NCBI GenBank assembly: GCA_963575745.1
Contig: CAUYUJ010017871.1
Coordinates: 747,045 to 811,044, forward strand
DNA: 64,000 nucleotides
Source of the DNA: Prorocentrum cordatum
Taxonomy: Eukaryota > Sar > Dinophyceae > Prorocentrales > Prorocentraceae
Reading direction: 5' to 3'
In this document: positions 33,121 to 43,014 of the stretch, one piece after another
How positions within the stretch are numbered: the first letter of the stretch is position 1
How the letters are laid out: the number at the start of each line of letters is the position of its first letter
Translations under genes and position numbers: made by a program
The notes under the pieces: model-generated
The model's database searches: none
What the model was told of the DNA's origin: nothing
What the model saw: only the letters and a program-made list of their open reading frames with translations

Positions 33121-33700
33121 ACTGTTCACGTTGACCCCCGGAGGTCCTGGCACTTTTCCACTGGGCCGGCTTTCCATCCAGAGTCTTTCTGTGACGGTCT
33201 TGGGGCCAGGCCCCTCAGGAGCCCCAGAGACCGAAGTTTGCCAAAGCTTCCCGACGTGATTTTCTCGATGACTCGAAGGGATATGGGGTCTTGGCCCGCG
33301 GGTCAAAACTCGATCCCTGGACCCCTCTGGGAATTGTCAGAAATCCGCGACCTCGACGTCCGACATCCTACTCGCCCAAACGTGCCGCACGTAATCTGCA
33401 CCGTGCTCGCTAGAGGCGAGGCCATGGTATTGAGACCGCCCCAGACCGCTCGGGGTCCTGCTGAGGCCAGCCGGGCTACCAGGGGGGGAGGCTATTTGTG
33501 CGCAACCCCGAGTCCTTATGATCCTCGAAGCCCGATCCTCCATCTCAGTCCCCAGACCCCCAACGTCCAACGTCATGATTGGTGTCAGAAAGTCGACCCC
33601 CAAAGGTCTCGACCCCTTCCCTGGGACCAGCTCTTCATCCCGAGCTTTCTTTTGACGGTCCTGGGGCCCGGCGAGGGCCCTCAGCGGCAAAACCTCGCAA
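33121..33700 (+). repeat. Two copies of a block also found inside the HhH-gene intron
   Basis: 33160-33215 (GGGCCGGCTTTCCATCC, CTGTGACGGTCTTGGGGCC) and 33615-33670 (GGGACCAGCTCTTCATCC, TTTGACGGTCCTGGGGCC) are duplicates of each other. Both resemble 62220-62275 (GGGCCGGCTTTTCATCAT, TTTGACGGTTGAGGCCC), which lies in the intron at 62156-62345. Confidence 0.6.
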
Positions 33701-33905
33701 CGAGAATTACTCCCGTTGTGTTATGTTCAAGACGCGAGGGGGTCGGCGTCTCCCCCGCCCTCGCAGGCGAGGGGTCCCGCAGCAGCAGCTGGTCTGGCGC
33801 GCAGCTCCCGCTGAGGCCCTGGTCCTCTTCCTCCTCGGGCGGACGCGCGGGACATCGGCACTGGGGGGGGCGTGCCAAGAGGAGAACGGATGAAGACGGA
33901 TGAGG

Positions 33906-34280
33906 ATGGAGGAGGAGGAGGAGGAGGAGGAGGAGGAGGAGGAGGAGGAGGAGGAGGAGGATCCGCGGCGAAAAACCGGCGAAAAACCCATGGAAGGGTA
34001 GGGAGGGAGAGAATGACCGAGTTCGTTCGTCCGAGCCAGACTCGACACCAGCAACAAGATCGGACCCTTCAGTGCCGCCTGCAGCCTCAAGCAAGCGTAG
34101 CGGAGTTGGCACCCTGCGGAGCTGACAGGGTCTCGAAGAATCCTACCCCTCCTCCGAGGAGGGGGGATGAGGAGGAGGAGAAGGAGGAGGAGGAGGAGGA
34201 GGAGGAGAAGGAGGAGGAGGAGGAGGAGGAGGAGGAGGAGGAGGGAGGAGGAGGAGGAGGAGGAGGAGGACAAGGACAAG
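33906..34280. repeat. GGA microsatellites
   Basis: (GGA)n at 33906-33962 and 34165-34270, with a non-repetitive segment between. A short CAAGGACAAGGA run follows to about 34290. Confidence 0.92.
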
Positions 34281-34870
34281 GACAAGGACAAGTCGCTTGG
34301 GGAGACGATCCTCAGCAGCAGCAGCACTACCGCTTGGGCTCTTCTGACCTCCCTGCGAAGAATATGGAAGCAGGGCCGAGGATCGAGCACGAACAAGATC
34401 CCGCGGCCTGCCCAGACGACCCTGTGGGCTCTCTGCCTCCACGCCCCCCGCCCCCTCCTCCCCCCCTCCCCACCAGAGGCGAGCCGAACAGGGTGGCCCT
34501 TAAGCGGAGGGCGACACGCTCTCACAAGCTCAGGAAAGTCGGGGGTCGGGAGTCTGGCGATGTCGGGTCCTCGCGAGACTCCCCCCCAAAAGGGCCTGGT
34601 GATTGTGAACCGAACACGAAGTGCACTATATTGCGACGCTGTTTGCTACCCACATGCACATGCACATGCACAGCCACATTACGTTGTTATGCCGTTCTCT
34701 TCGGAGCAGCACGCACGACAATGAGAAATGCACACTCAACAACCTCGTCACGCCAAACGCGTGCCCCCCCGCTTCGTTCTTTTCTTTCTTTTCGGTTCCT
34801 AGGGAGCAGGGGGACGCTCCCGTCACCGTCTGTGAGCAGAGGATCGGGGGAGGGAGGCAACGCAGAAGAA
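34281..34870. other. Spacer, no gene
   Basis: Unique DNA with a brief CACATG iteration near 34655. No supported gene. Confidence 0.45.
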
Positions 34871-34874
34871 ACAT

Positions 34875-35657
34875 TCACACACAATATTTTGAATAATACT
34901 TTGATTCTCTGCAATATATCGTGCCTATCCACATCCAGATTTGCACGGCTAAACCAATCTCCTGTCTTGTATCTCGAGACCTCATTCGGGTTTGCAGCTC
35001 CCTCAAAGAAATTCCATATTTCGCGGCCTGGTCTGTAATCAGAATGTCATATACGCTGTCCAACAATCTCCCAAACTTCGCTGAAACTGAGTCTCCATAA
35101 ACGAGTCGCTTCGCTGATTGAAACACTATGGTGTGCTTAATTTTGCCCCCTTTCACTTTGAGCTTGTTCTGCTTTATAATACTTTTCCCAAAGCGATCCA
35201 ATGACCGCCTTTCTTGTTTATTACTCAACGAGACGGGACAACGATCCTCTGTTGCCGCGCTGGAAAGGAGCCCGAAAAACTCGCCAGTGCAATCCTGCAA
35301 AGTATCTTCTTTGAACTGAGTCGTACCGCATAAGAGTCCCACGAGCTCGTCCGTGCAAGCTTCCCACTTTGATGCTAAAGAAACCAAGCATACGCCCCCG
35401 TCTGCCGATATCAAAGGAAATCCGTATGTGATTTGCTCGGGTTCCACTTGTCTATCAGTATTCGTGCTTTGGTCCCGGAAAGTGGGTCCATCAACTATGT
35501 CATTCAACGCCGCCTCCAGATATTTGATTTGAAATGACATTTTCTGTATGTGCATCTTTCTCATCTGCCGTCTGATTCGCGTGCGCTCTGTGCCGAATCC
35601 TGGAGGAGCTCCTGGACGTCCAATGCGGCCGCCGTACTCGGCAGCCGCTGCGGCCAT
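34875..35657 (-). CDS. Intact AT-rich orphan protein, 260 aa
   Basis: A single minus-strand frame from the ATG at 35657 to the TGA at 34875 is open for 260 codons in DNA far more AT-rich than its surroundings, where chance frames would be closed. Composition is that of a normal globular protein. The N-terminus is Ala/Gly-rich and then basic (RIRRQMRKMHIQKMSFQIK). Later landmarks are YGFPLISADGGVCLVSLAS, DCTGEFFGLL, RFGKSIIKQNKLKVKGGK, ILITDQAAKYGISLRELQ and a hydrophobic LAVQIWMWIG near the end. Codons end in A or T freely, unlike the GC-ending codons of the LINE genes. The frame stays open upstream past 35657 into a GAG/CTC repeat, so the true start could be earlier or on an upstream exon; I chose the ATG that follows the last composition-driven segment. 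I recognise no domain. Transfer from a virus, organelle or bacterium is possible but unproven. Confidence 0.6.
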   Translation of the reverse strand: MAAAAAEYGGRIGRPGAPPGFGTERTRIRRQMRKMHIQKMSFQIKYLEAALNDIVDGPTFRDQSTNTDRQVEPEQITYGFPLISADGGVCLVSLASKWEACTDELVGLLCGTTQFKEDTLQDCTGEFFGLLSSAATEDRCPVSLSNKQERRSLDRFGKSIIKQNKLKVKGGKIKHTIVFQSAKRLVYGDSVSAKFGRLLDSVYDILITDQAAKYGISLRELQTRMRSRDTRQEIGLAVQIWMWIGTIYCRESKYYSKYCV

Positions 35658-35868
35658 CCCTGGATCAGGAAGAGAACGAGTGCAAAAGGGAAGTACACTA
35701 TCGGAATGTGCTGCCTCTGGTTCACTCCCGTGGACGGCGGTCCCAGAACGCCTCCCAGGCCCTCTCCCCCCCTGGCCGCGGGAAGTTTTTGTGGCCCTGG
35801 AGCAGTCGGCAGGCAGTTTGTGCGAGTGGGTCGGTCGGAAACGAAATCTTAAGCCCCTCGCGCCGACT

Positions 35869-36320
35869 AGGAGGAGGAGGAGGAGGAGGAGGAGGAGGAG
35901 GAGGAGGAGGAGGAGGAGGAGGAGGAGGAGGAGGAGGAGGAGGAGGAGGAGGGAGGAGGGAGGGAGGGGAGGAGGAGGAGGAGGAAGGAGGAGGGAGGAG
36001 GAGGAGGAGGAGGAGGAGGAGGAGGAGAGGGCGGAGAGGACCCAACCCCCCTCGCGTCTGGAAAAAAACATGTTTGGCAAGTCTCGGCATCTTGGTGTCC
36101 TTTCCAGACCCTGGAGCCGCAACAAAAACGCCTCGGAACGAACAGCCCGTCCTCGGGGAAGGCGTCTGTCACGGCGTCGGGGGTCTGGGGACGGCTGAGG
36201 GCGGAGGAGGTGGAGGACGGAAGAGAATGGGGAAGTGGAGTACGTCGGAATACGAAGAAGGGAGAGGACAGAGGAGGAGGAGGAGGAGGAGGAGGAGGAG
36301 GAGGAGGAGGAGGAGGAGAC
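35869..36320. repeat. GGA microsatellites
   Basis: (GGA)n at 35869-36030 and 36275-36320 with GC-rich DNA between. Poly-Leu/Pro/Ser frames across them are artefacts. Confidence 0.92.
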
Positions 36321-36439
36321 GAGGGACTCCCCGAGCACATCCGTGGCCAGGATCGCGCCCCTGCTCGAGGCACCACTCGTGCTTCCCTCAGTCCTCGACC
36401 CGCGCGCTGGCTTCCGCCTGCTCCGGCCCACCTCCCATC

Positions 36440-36550
36440 CCGCTCCCTTGGATCTGCGCTGACCATTATCCCTGGCGCGCGGAGCGCGCCAGGGGCGGCG
36501 CCGCCAGGGGACCCCGGCGCCGACTCGAGAAATCCGTGCGGACCTCAGAG
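36440..36550. mobile_element. Inverted-repeat element D, degraded copy
   Basis: CTTGGATCTGCGCTG, a core GGCGCGCGGAGCGCGCCAGG and GGCGGCGCCGCC, then GAGAAATCCGTGCGGACCTC. Same order as the better copies at 42100, 49305 and 60522. Confidence 0.6.
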
Positions 36551-37029
36551 TTTTTATGTTCATGTCATTGTCTGCTCCCCTAACTACGGTCGGGAACTTT
36601 GGCTTAGCATGTCGCGCCGCCAACTCTCTCTGGCCCACGGTGCTGCGACGCGACACGCTGTCCACGGCGCCTGGTCCACAGGCGTCAACGTCCCGAGCCG
36701 TTCCCAGCCTCCCGCCCCGCGGAGAGGAACGACACCCCGTCCGCTTTCAGGGCATAGCGTGTAGCCTGGGTCGCCGCCGGGACACGCTGAGCAAAAGCTG
36801 CTGACCGCAAACCCATATGATCCCGACTCCTCACCTCGTTTTCCCGCTTCTTTTGCCCAGGGGTGGACTGTGCACATGCTCGCCCACGCTGCCCGCGACG
36901 AGGGGGAGTCTGAAAGGGGCGGGGGGGGGAGGAAAGGGGAAATTGGTGAGGAGAAGGGGGGAGCTGGAAGTAGTGGGGGAAGTGCCACAGGGAGGATGAA
37001 CGAGTTCGAAACCGTCAGCGAACCCCCGA
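36551..37029. other. Spacer, no gene
   Basis: Unique DNA, G-rich near 36915-36960. No supported gene. Confidence 0.45.
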
Positions 37030-37155
37030 GAACTCGCCATTGCTCGGACGTCCATTTCCCGTGCATTTTTCGATGTCGTGCGTTTATTGATTCGCGAGAT
37101 GGTTCAAGATGTTCTTCGATGGTCCTCGCCGAAAAATGCATACGTCCGAGCGACG
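37030..37155 (+). repeat. Dispersed repeat, copy 2 of 2
   Basis: TTGCTCGGACGTCCATTTCC, CGTGCATTTTTCGATGTCGT, GAGATGGTTCAAGATG. Matches 31241-31390. Confidence 0.7.
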
Positions 37156-37687
37156 CCTAGAGAAACGTTGGAAGGGAAGGGGGAACGGGTTTCTCACCCC
37201 CCCGCCGCTGCCAGCGGCGCCCGCCTTCCCTTCATTGAGGGGGTGTGGCCAAGCCCGCGGGGGTCCGCAACTAACATCTTTTACAACTGCCATGGGGCGC
37301 GAGGAGCCTCACTCTCGGCCGGTGTCGACGCCCCTCTCCCCCGTCCTTCCTTCACTGCAGAGCATTTGGAGAGATGGGGCCACCACGGAGGAGAGGACGG
37401 AAGTCAAGCGCGGGCAAGAGTTCATGCCCAGGGAAGGAGCGCCACACGGCCGGGGGCGCAGCGGACATGGATAAACGTCTGGCCCCTCGGAGCCCCATGT
37501 TGGATCCATATCCACTGCGCCTCTGCATTCCGGGGAAACCGAAACTCCAGGACGCAGGGGATGATGTGGACACCAATGCAGCCCGCAGCGGAGCTGGGGC
37601 GGGAGGGGCCCACCGAGCTCCCCACCGGCAGCGGGAGGCCCCTCGGTCCGGATGATGCGGGCCAAAAGCGTCAGCGTCCTGCGATGC
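37156..37687. other. Spacer, no gene
   Basis: Unique GC-rich DNA. No frame with a recognisable product. Confidence 0.45.
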
Positions 37688-37985
37688 GCAACACTTGGAC
37701 CCGTAGCGTGTTGCCACGGAGCTCCACCAGCAGATTGAAAGCGTAGGTCTGGCGGGGTACCTTCGCCAGCACGTGGGCCAACGCGTGGGTGAGAGACTCA
37801 TTCCGAACACTGAACACGTTGCGTGCTGAGTTTCAACGCGTGCGTATCAGGGACGCTAAACTTGACTGGAAGCAAAAAGCGAATGACACGCTCGGACAGC
37901 TCAAGCACCGCTGTACTGATGCCCGCGTGGTGGCGGCGCTGCCCTGCGACGCATTGGCCACCCACACCGCGTTGCACTAGCCATG
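37688..37985 (-). pseudogene. Coding relic, unknown family, copy 1
   Basis: On the minus strand one frame reads STAVLELSERVIRFLLPVK and FSVPDTHALKLSTQ. After a frame change near 37830 another reads NESLTHALAHVLAKVPRQ, TYAFNLLVELRGNTLRV and ends QVLRIAGR before a TGA at about 37688. Both have ordinary protein composition. A diverged second copy on the same strand at 39005-39190 keeps the PRQT...FNL region. Repetition plus breaks suggests a mobile-element or gene-family relic. Confidence 0.4.
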
Positions 37986-38099
37986 GGCTACGGAACATGA
38001 CCCATGGACCTTCGAAAGCCGCTGACCTAGACCTCATTTCCTCCTCATCCTTCTAATCCTCTACTCCTCCTCTGTCCTCTCCCTCCGTCGTCCTCCATT

Positions 38100-38510
38100 C
38101 CCTGTCGTACCCCGAGGCCGGTCGAAAGTGCGGGCCAGGCGTTTCGCCTGAGACATCCTCTGCACTTACGCTCCTGAAGCTCAAAGTTTGCAACAAGGTC
38201 GCGGATGTGGTTTTGCCTTGGCACCGCGCACCTTCGCCTTAAAACATTTTGTGAGTTTCACCGACGGACGGCGGGCCGTTTTCAAAATGTGGCTCTCGCA
38301 TGAGCAACGCGCATATTTGTTTTACACTCTGCAAGAGCTTCACGGATGGAGGGCGGTTCCTTTCCCTGATGTGGCCCTCGCCTCCGTGCCGCGCATGTTC
38401 GTCCTAGAAAACCGTATGACTCTCACGGCTGGTGGGCGGACCGTTCTCAAAATGTCGACTTCGCCCCTGCGCCGCGCACCTTCGTCTTAGACAATTGCAT
38501 GAGTCCCACG
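38100..38510 (+). repeat. Composite dispersed repeat, head and body fragment
   Basis: Head CTGTCGTACCCCGAGGCCGG and GGCGTTTCGCCTGAGAC, then four to five body units with the AAAATGTGGCTCTCGC core. A CTCCTC run precedes it, as in copies 1 and 2. Confidence 0.8.
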
Positions 38511-38683
38511 GAACTTCCGAGCTTCGCGCCCGGGGCCTGTATCGCCACTACTTGGGTAGGACCAACCGTCCCAACATTCCAAAAGGCCTACCACGAAATG
38601 TTCCTAGAACCGAGAAAGACCCGAAAAACAAAACAACTCATTTTCAGAACATGAGCCCGATATCTTAAAACAAGACGATCTGG

Positions 38684-38713
38684 GCCGGACATGTTCTAAG
38701 AACATGTTCCGGC
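38684..38713. repeat. 30-bp near-perfect palindrome
   Basis: Each half reads GCCGGA(A)CATGTTCT from its outer end, giving a CATGTTCT/AGAACATG stem with almost no loop. Confidence 0.8.
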
Positions 38714-39004
38714 AAACCATAAGAAACTCTTGGAACATTTGTTGGTGAGCCGATGGGCAAACTGAGACGCCGCGCCACTGCTTGAATTACGACTGCGGCT
38801 TGCGGATGGGCTCTTCCTTCTGCAGCGGTCCTCGCTGTCCGACAGCCGAGGTCCTTCGAGGCATGATCCAGGCCGCCACTGGGCTTCAATCTCGAGCGCC
38901 CGCACGGGCGTGGCCGCCGCGTCGACGCGGCACGAACCTGCCGTTTATGTCCCCGGGAGCCTCTTCTTGGCGCCGTTCCGATCCGTTCCCAACTTAGCTG
39001 CCCC

Positions 39005-39190
39005 AATGCGCAACACGCAACCAGTAGTGTGTGGACCCGGGGCCCAATACGTAGATTGAACACCTAGGTCTGGCGCGGTGCACTTTGCCGAAGATGTGGG
39101 CCATCACGTGATGAGTAAACACGCCGCATGTTCAACCCGGACGTATCGAATACTGCACGTGCTGCGTTCCACCACGGGCTCTTCAGGGTA
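39005..39190 (-). pseudogene. Coding relic, unknown family, copy 2
   Basis: Homologous to 37688-37985. The minus-strand segment containing PRQT is followed by a TAG where copy 1 has TAC (Tyr), then VFNLRIGP. Non-functional. Confidence 0.35.
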
Positions 39191-39299
39191 GCTGAGGTTC
39201 CCAAAGTTACCCCCTCATCGCCGCCTGCCCCTGGTCCTCCATGTGCAGGTACTGCACCCGCAGCAGGCCTTGAACACACAGGGCCTGGCGGCCCGCGTG

Positions 39300-39450
39300 C
39301 TGGCGTCCGCGCGCGCGTGCGCGCGCGTGCAAAGCTCTTCTGGACAAACCGCTGTGAAAAGTTTCGGCTCCCACAGAGCCCACACAGAGCGTCACCCACA
39401 ATATGCGCGCGCGCGCACGCCGTGCCCACACAGAGCGTCACCCACAATAT
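39300..39450. repeat. GC/GCGT alternating tracts and 26-bp duplication
   Basis: GCGCGCGTGCGCGCG near 39308 and (GC)n near 39403 are alternating purine-pyrimidine. CCCACACAGAGCGTCACCC occurs at about 39379 and 39425. Confidence 0.75.
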
Positions 39451-40065
39451 TTACAAAAGTTTCGCGAAGCACACCGGAGCTTGCAGGCTCTGCGGAACAA
39501 GTGCAAAACTACCCCGCGGCCACTTGGGACACTTCTAACGTTCCAGAAATATCAACGCCATCCTAGAAACGCTTTGCATTGGTTTCCATGGCACTACTGG
39601 TCGCCGCTGCAGAACAGTGGGTTATCCTTGGCGGCAAGACCCAGCTAACTGCGCCAAGAAAACTTTACATAACACAGCACGGCGGACCAGGCTAAGCACA
39701 AACGGTGGTTCGCGGCGGTAAGCTGCAATGAGCACTGGGATTTGTACGGGGACCTCTCCCAGGGTCCACACGTTTCCGCGCTGCGTCCAGCGGTGGCGAA
39801 GAAGGGGCCCTCGGAGGGCCAACCGCCGTTGTCTCACCTCGCTCTCCTCTGACAGCCCCCCCCCATCTAATCACGCATCCCTCCTCCTGCTGCTTCTCAA
39901 GGACGCACAAAAGGGGGGCACCCCCGCAATGCCGCTCCCCCTGGCCCGGCCTCCTTCTCGCCTTCGCGCCAGTGCCCATGGTGGGGGTCGGATGGGACCG
40001 CCCCCCCTTCCTTCCCAACGAGTCGTCCACCCCCTCCTCCCTCCCCAGACCCCCATCGAGTCATG
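39451..40065. other. Spacer, no gene
   Basis: Unique DNA without a supported gene. Confidence 0.45.
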
Positions 40066-40067
40066 AA

Positions 40068-40165
40068 AACAATACCCTGCAACGTACCCAGCCCATCGGC
40101 ACCAAAGGATGATGTAAGGCGTGCCGACAATAGTGCGACAACACCCCTGCAAGAGACGGTGGGCA
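40068..40165 (+). repeat. Dispersed 95-bp repeat (1 of 2)
   Basis: ACCCTGCAACGTACCCAGCC, ATGCCGACAATAGTGCGACA-like segment and GCAAGAGACGGTG. Matches 42385-42478. Both copies lie just upstream (+ strand) of a 101-bp satellite block. Confidence 0.8.
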
Positions 40166-40342
40166 ACACCATCACCTCGGCAGAAGCAGCAAGATGATGG
40201 AGCATGGGCAAGATAAGGTTACACAGGCGGAGACGCAGCCAGACAACGAAGTGTCGCGTATGTCCTTGCCGAAGTGCTCAACACCTGCGCGGCAAACATT
40301 CCGAGTTGCTGCACCGCCTCGGAACATTAAAAGCTCCTGTTA

Positions 40343-40435
40343 CTAGTGTAAGAAGCGCTCAAAGCCCAGCTCGCCCGGCAGCCTCTCCGCTTCCTCCCTG
40401 CACCTCGTAGTGCGAGCGCCAAACGCGCGCAGGCG
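40343..40435 (-). pseudogene. Terminal-exon relic ending ELGFERFLH-stop
   Basis: Minus strand: RKLAARLRAFGARTTRCRE, then EAERLPGELGFERFLH and TAG at 40343-40345. It aligns to the exon relic at 136-300 (KLRKFSSRTATCRKEAEKLA). It is bounded on its 5' side by the inverted satellite array, as at the other locus. Confidence 0.55.
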
Positions 40436-40439
40436 CGCC

Positions 40440-41130
40440 GCCAACTTTCGAACGTGGCGGCAGTTCTGCAACTTCGCAGCCCCCCTCAGGGATGGCGAGG
40501 TCCCGTTCGGGTTTGCGTGGGACCTCACTGTGATTGCCCGCCCCAGCAGCCCTCAAAGGTGGCGGCATTTTCACACTTTGCAGCCCCCCAGGGATGGCGA
40601 GGTTCCATTTGGATCTGCGTGGGGCCCCACTGTGCTGCCCCGTCCAGCAGCCCTCGAAAGCGGCGACGTGTTCACACTTCGCAGCCCGCTTCAGGGATGG
40701 CGAGGTCCCGATTGGATCTGCGTGTGGCCCCACTGTGCGGGCTCCCCCAGCATCCCTCGGAAGTGGAGATACTTTCACACTTCGCAGCACCCCCAGTGAC
40801 GGCGAGGTCCCGTTTGGGTCTACGTGTGGCCCAGATGTGCGGACTCCCCATACCAGCCCTCGACAGTGGCGACAGTTTCAAACTTCGCAGCCCCCCTGGG
40901 ATGGCGAGGTCCCTATTGGGTCTGCGTGTGGCCCCACTGTGCGGGCCTCCCAGCAGCCCTCGAAAGTGGCAAGAGATTCACACTTCGCAGCCCCCCAGGG
41001 ATGACGAGGTCCCGTTTGGGCATACATATGGCCCCACTGTGCGGGCTCCCGCAGCAGGAGTGGCCCCATTGTGCGGGCTCCCCCAGCAGCTCTCAAAAGT
41101 CACGACAGTTTCACACTTCGCAACCCCAAA
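40440..41130 (-). repeat. 101-bp satellite, inverted subfamily, about 7 copies
   Basis: On the minus strand this is the same order of motifs as 3755-4895. On the + strand it reads CAGGGATGGCGAGGTCC, CAGCAGCCCTCGAAAGTGG, CACACTTCGCAGCCCCC, with GATGGCGAGG near 40491, 40593, 40696, 40798 and 40900 (period about 102). The half of each unit containing CCCACTGTGCGGGCT differs most from the 4-kb subfamily. Confidence 0.88.
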
Positions 41131-41182
41131 AAGGGTTGCGAAAGGAGAGCCGAGAGGACAGCGGGGGCGGGGCTAGAAGGAG

Positions 41183-41250
41183 GTGGAGACCCCACTGCTC
41201 TATTCAAAACGAGAACCCAAACAAGGGAGGGTTGGGAACAACGATGAAAG
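41183..41250 (-). repeat. Leader block of the satellite-exon composite (second locus)
   Basis: Reverse complement of the block at 3507-3575, including TCTCGTTTTGAATAGAGCAG and CCCAACCCTCC. It shows that the whole leader-satellite-exon arrangement is duplicated in inverted orientation. Confidence 0.75.
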
Positions 41251-41399
41251 GTGTTTCACTATTTTCTGCCTCTGGGGGCCCTTACGAGGCCTCTGGACCG
41301 TCAACGGAACGACTCGGGATGGGAAACTGGTCTTGGTGAGTGGATCGAGACCTCTAGGGGTTGCCGTCATGAAAACTCATGATGTCAGGGTCTGGGTCC

Positions 41400-41580
41400 T
41401 CTTCCCCCTCCTCCTCCTCCTCCTCCTCATCCTCGTCCTCCTCCTTCAAGTCCTCCTCCTCCTCCTCGTCCTCGTCCTACTCCTATTATTATTCCTCCTC
41501 CTCCTCCTCCTCCTTCTCCTCCTCATCCTCCTGCTCCTGCTCCTGCTCCTCCTCCTCCTCCTCCTCCTCCTCTTGCCGCC
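41400..41580 (+). repeat. CTC microsatellite
   Basis: Interrupted (CTC)n with TCAT, TATTATT and TGCTCC variants. Confidence 0.9.
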
Positions 41581-41773
41581 CCCCTGGACTGGCAGGAGGA
41601 GGGCCAAGCCCCGCCCCACCGTTCCTGCTGGCCCGCCGCCCTCCGCCTCCCCCTCGCCTGCGCGCGCTGGCCGACGACGGCGGGGCAGGACGCCCGGGCT
41701 CCGCCCACCGGGCCACCCTCGGCACCGCGGGGGGGGGGAAGAGGGGACGAGGTGCACACCCTCCCCTCGCCAG

Positions 41774-41970
41774 AGGCCTCCCAGATGGGGTCCGAGCCGA
41801 TGGGGTCGGAGGGTCGCGCCGTATTTCCCCGAAGCATCGCCGATGCATCGGCGATGCCCCGGCGACGTCAGCGATGCATCGGCGACGTCGGCGTGGAGAA
41901 AATCGCGACCAGCTCGGCGATGCGGGGCGACTATTCGACCCCATCTACTCCGACCCTATCTGGGAGGCCT
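41774..41970. mobile_element. Fold-back element E with ATCGGCGAT core
   Basis: Ends AGGCCTCCCAGATGGGG and, on the other strand, AGGCCTCCCAGATAGGG. The arms continue GATGGGGTCGGA. The interior is a chain of ATCGCCGATGCATCGGCGAT palindromes. One arm plus core is also seen at 9365-9455. Confidence 0.75.
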
Positions 41971-42099
41971 GGACTCTCTTTTTCTCTCTCTCTCTCTTTC
42001 TCCTTCTCTTTCTCTCCTTCTCTCTCTCTCTCTCTCTCTACCCCTCTCGATCTTAAGCACGAATCGACAACGAAACACGGCACAAACATTAAGTGTCAA

Positions 42100-42225
42100 A
42101 AGTCCGCGCGGATTTCTTAGATTGGCGTTGGGCCCCCCGTACCGCGCCTCCAGCGCCGTGAATGGCGCGCCCCGTGCGCCAGGGAGGGGTGTCCACCGCT
42201 GGTCCAACAAGTCCGCCCAGAGCTT
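42100..42225. mobile_element. Inverted-repeat element D, copy 2
   Basis: Left AAGTCCGCGCGGATTTCTTA and TTGGCGTTGGGCCCCCC; right GGTCCAACAAGTCCGCCCAG. Interior GC-rich CGCGCCTCCAGCGCC. Confidence 0.7.
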
Positions 42226-42234
42226 CAACAAAGA

Positions 42235-42330
42235 ATGTCTTCGCATTTCTGTCACAACGGGCGCTTTTGTCCAGTTTCGGGCCCCGCGACCATCACGGAT
42301 CGATCTGGCTGGTAAAAACGCCGTAGAGTT
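42235..42330 (+). repeat. Dispersed repeat of about 130 bp (3 of 3)
   Basis: GTCACAACGGGCGCTTTTGT, CGGGCCCCGCGACCATCACG, GATCGATCTGGCTGG. Matches 11560 and 25030. Confidence 0.7.
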
Positions 42331-42384
42331 GGGCCGGACATGCCCTCCTACAGGCGGATGTTGACAGAACAATGAAACATAGTC

Positions 42385-42478
42385 CCAGTACCTTGCGACG
42401 TGCCCAGCCCATCGTCACCAAGGGATAATATAAGGTATGCCGACAATAGTGCGACAGCAACACTGCAAGAGACGGTGA
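42385..42478 (+). repeat. Dispersed 95-bp repeat (2 of 2)
   Basis: ACCTTGCGACGTGCCCAGCC, GGTATGCCGACAATAGTGCG, CTGCAAGAGACGGTG. See 40068-40165. Confidence 0.8.
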
Positions 42479-42615
42479 ACGGCGATTTCTATATCGTGCG
42501 AAGAATACGTGGTCGACTCGCGGAACAGGGGTACACAGGGCCAAGAGGCATTGTACTGGGACGGGAAAGAAAAGGATGACATCGGGGTGGAAGAACAGTC
42601 ACCTCGGCAGAAGCA

Positions 42616-42985
42616 GCGAGACGATGGTGAGGTCCTTATCGGGTCTGCGTGGGACCCTACTGGGCTGGCCCCCCCAGCAGCACTCGAAAAGGGGAAGGTT
42701 CCACAATTCGCAGCCCCCCAGGGATGCGAGGTCCCGATTGGATCTGCGTGGGGCCCCTGTGTGCTGCCCCGCCCAGCAGCCCTCGAAAGTGGCCACAATT
42801 TCACAGTTCGCAGGCCCCCCCCGCGGGGATAGCGAGGTCCCGCTTAGGTCTGATGGGGACCCCACTGTGATGGCCCCCCGGCAGCCCTCGTAAGTGGCGA
42901 CAGTCTCAAGCTTCACGCCTCCCCCAGGGATGGCGAGGTCACGTTTGGGTTTGCTTGGGGCCCCACTGTGCTGGCTCCCCCTCGT
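42616..42985 (-). repeat. 101-bp satellite, third block, 3-4 copies
   Basis: Same subfamily and orientation as 40440-41130: CAGGGATGCGAGGTCCCG, CAGCAGCCCTCGAAAGTGG. A CTC run replaces the array abruptly at about 43010. Confidence 0.85.
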
Positions 42986-43014
42986 TCACCACAGATCATC
43001 AGCATCTACATCCT

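Noticed and set aside
34143-34525. Pro/Leu/Ser-rich frames near 34 kb
   Set aside because: Composition artefacts of GGA/CTC tracts.
36584-37141. Minus-strand frame of 185 codons
   Set aside because: Pro/Ser-rich with a C-rich core, equally open on the other strand, and its left end overlaps a dispersed repeat; no protein motif.
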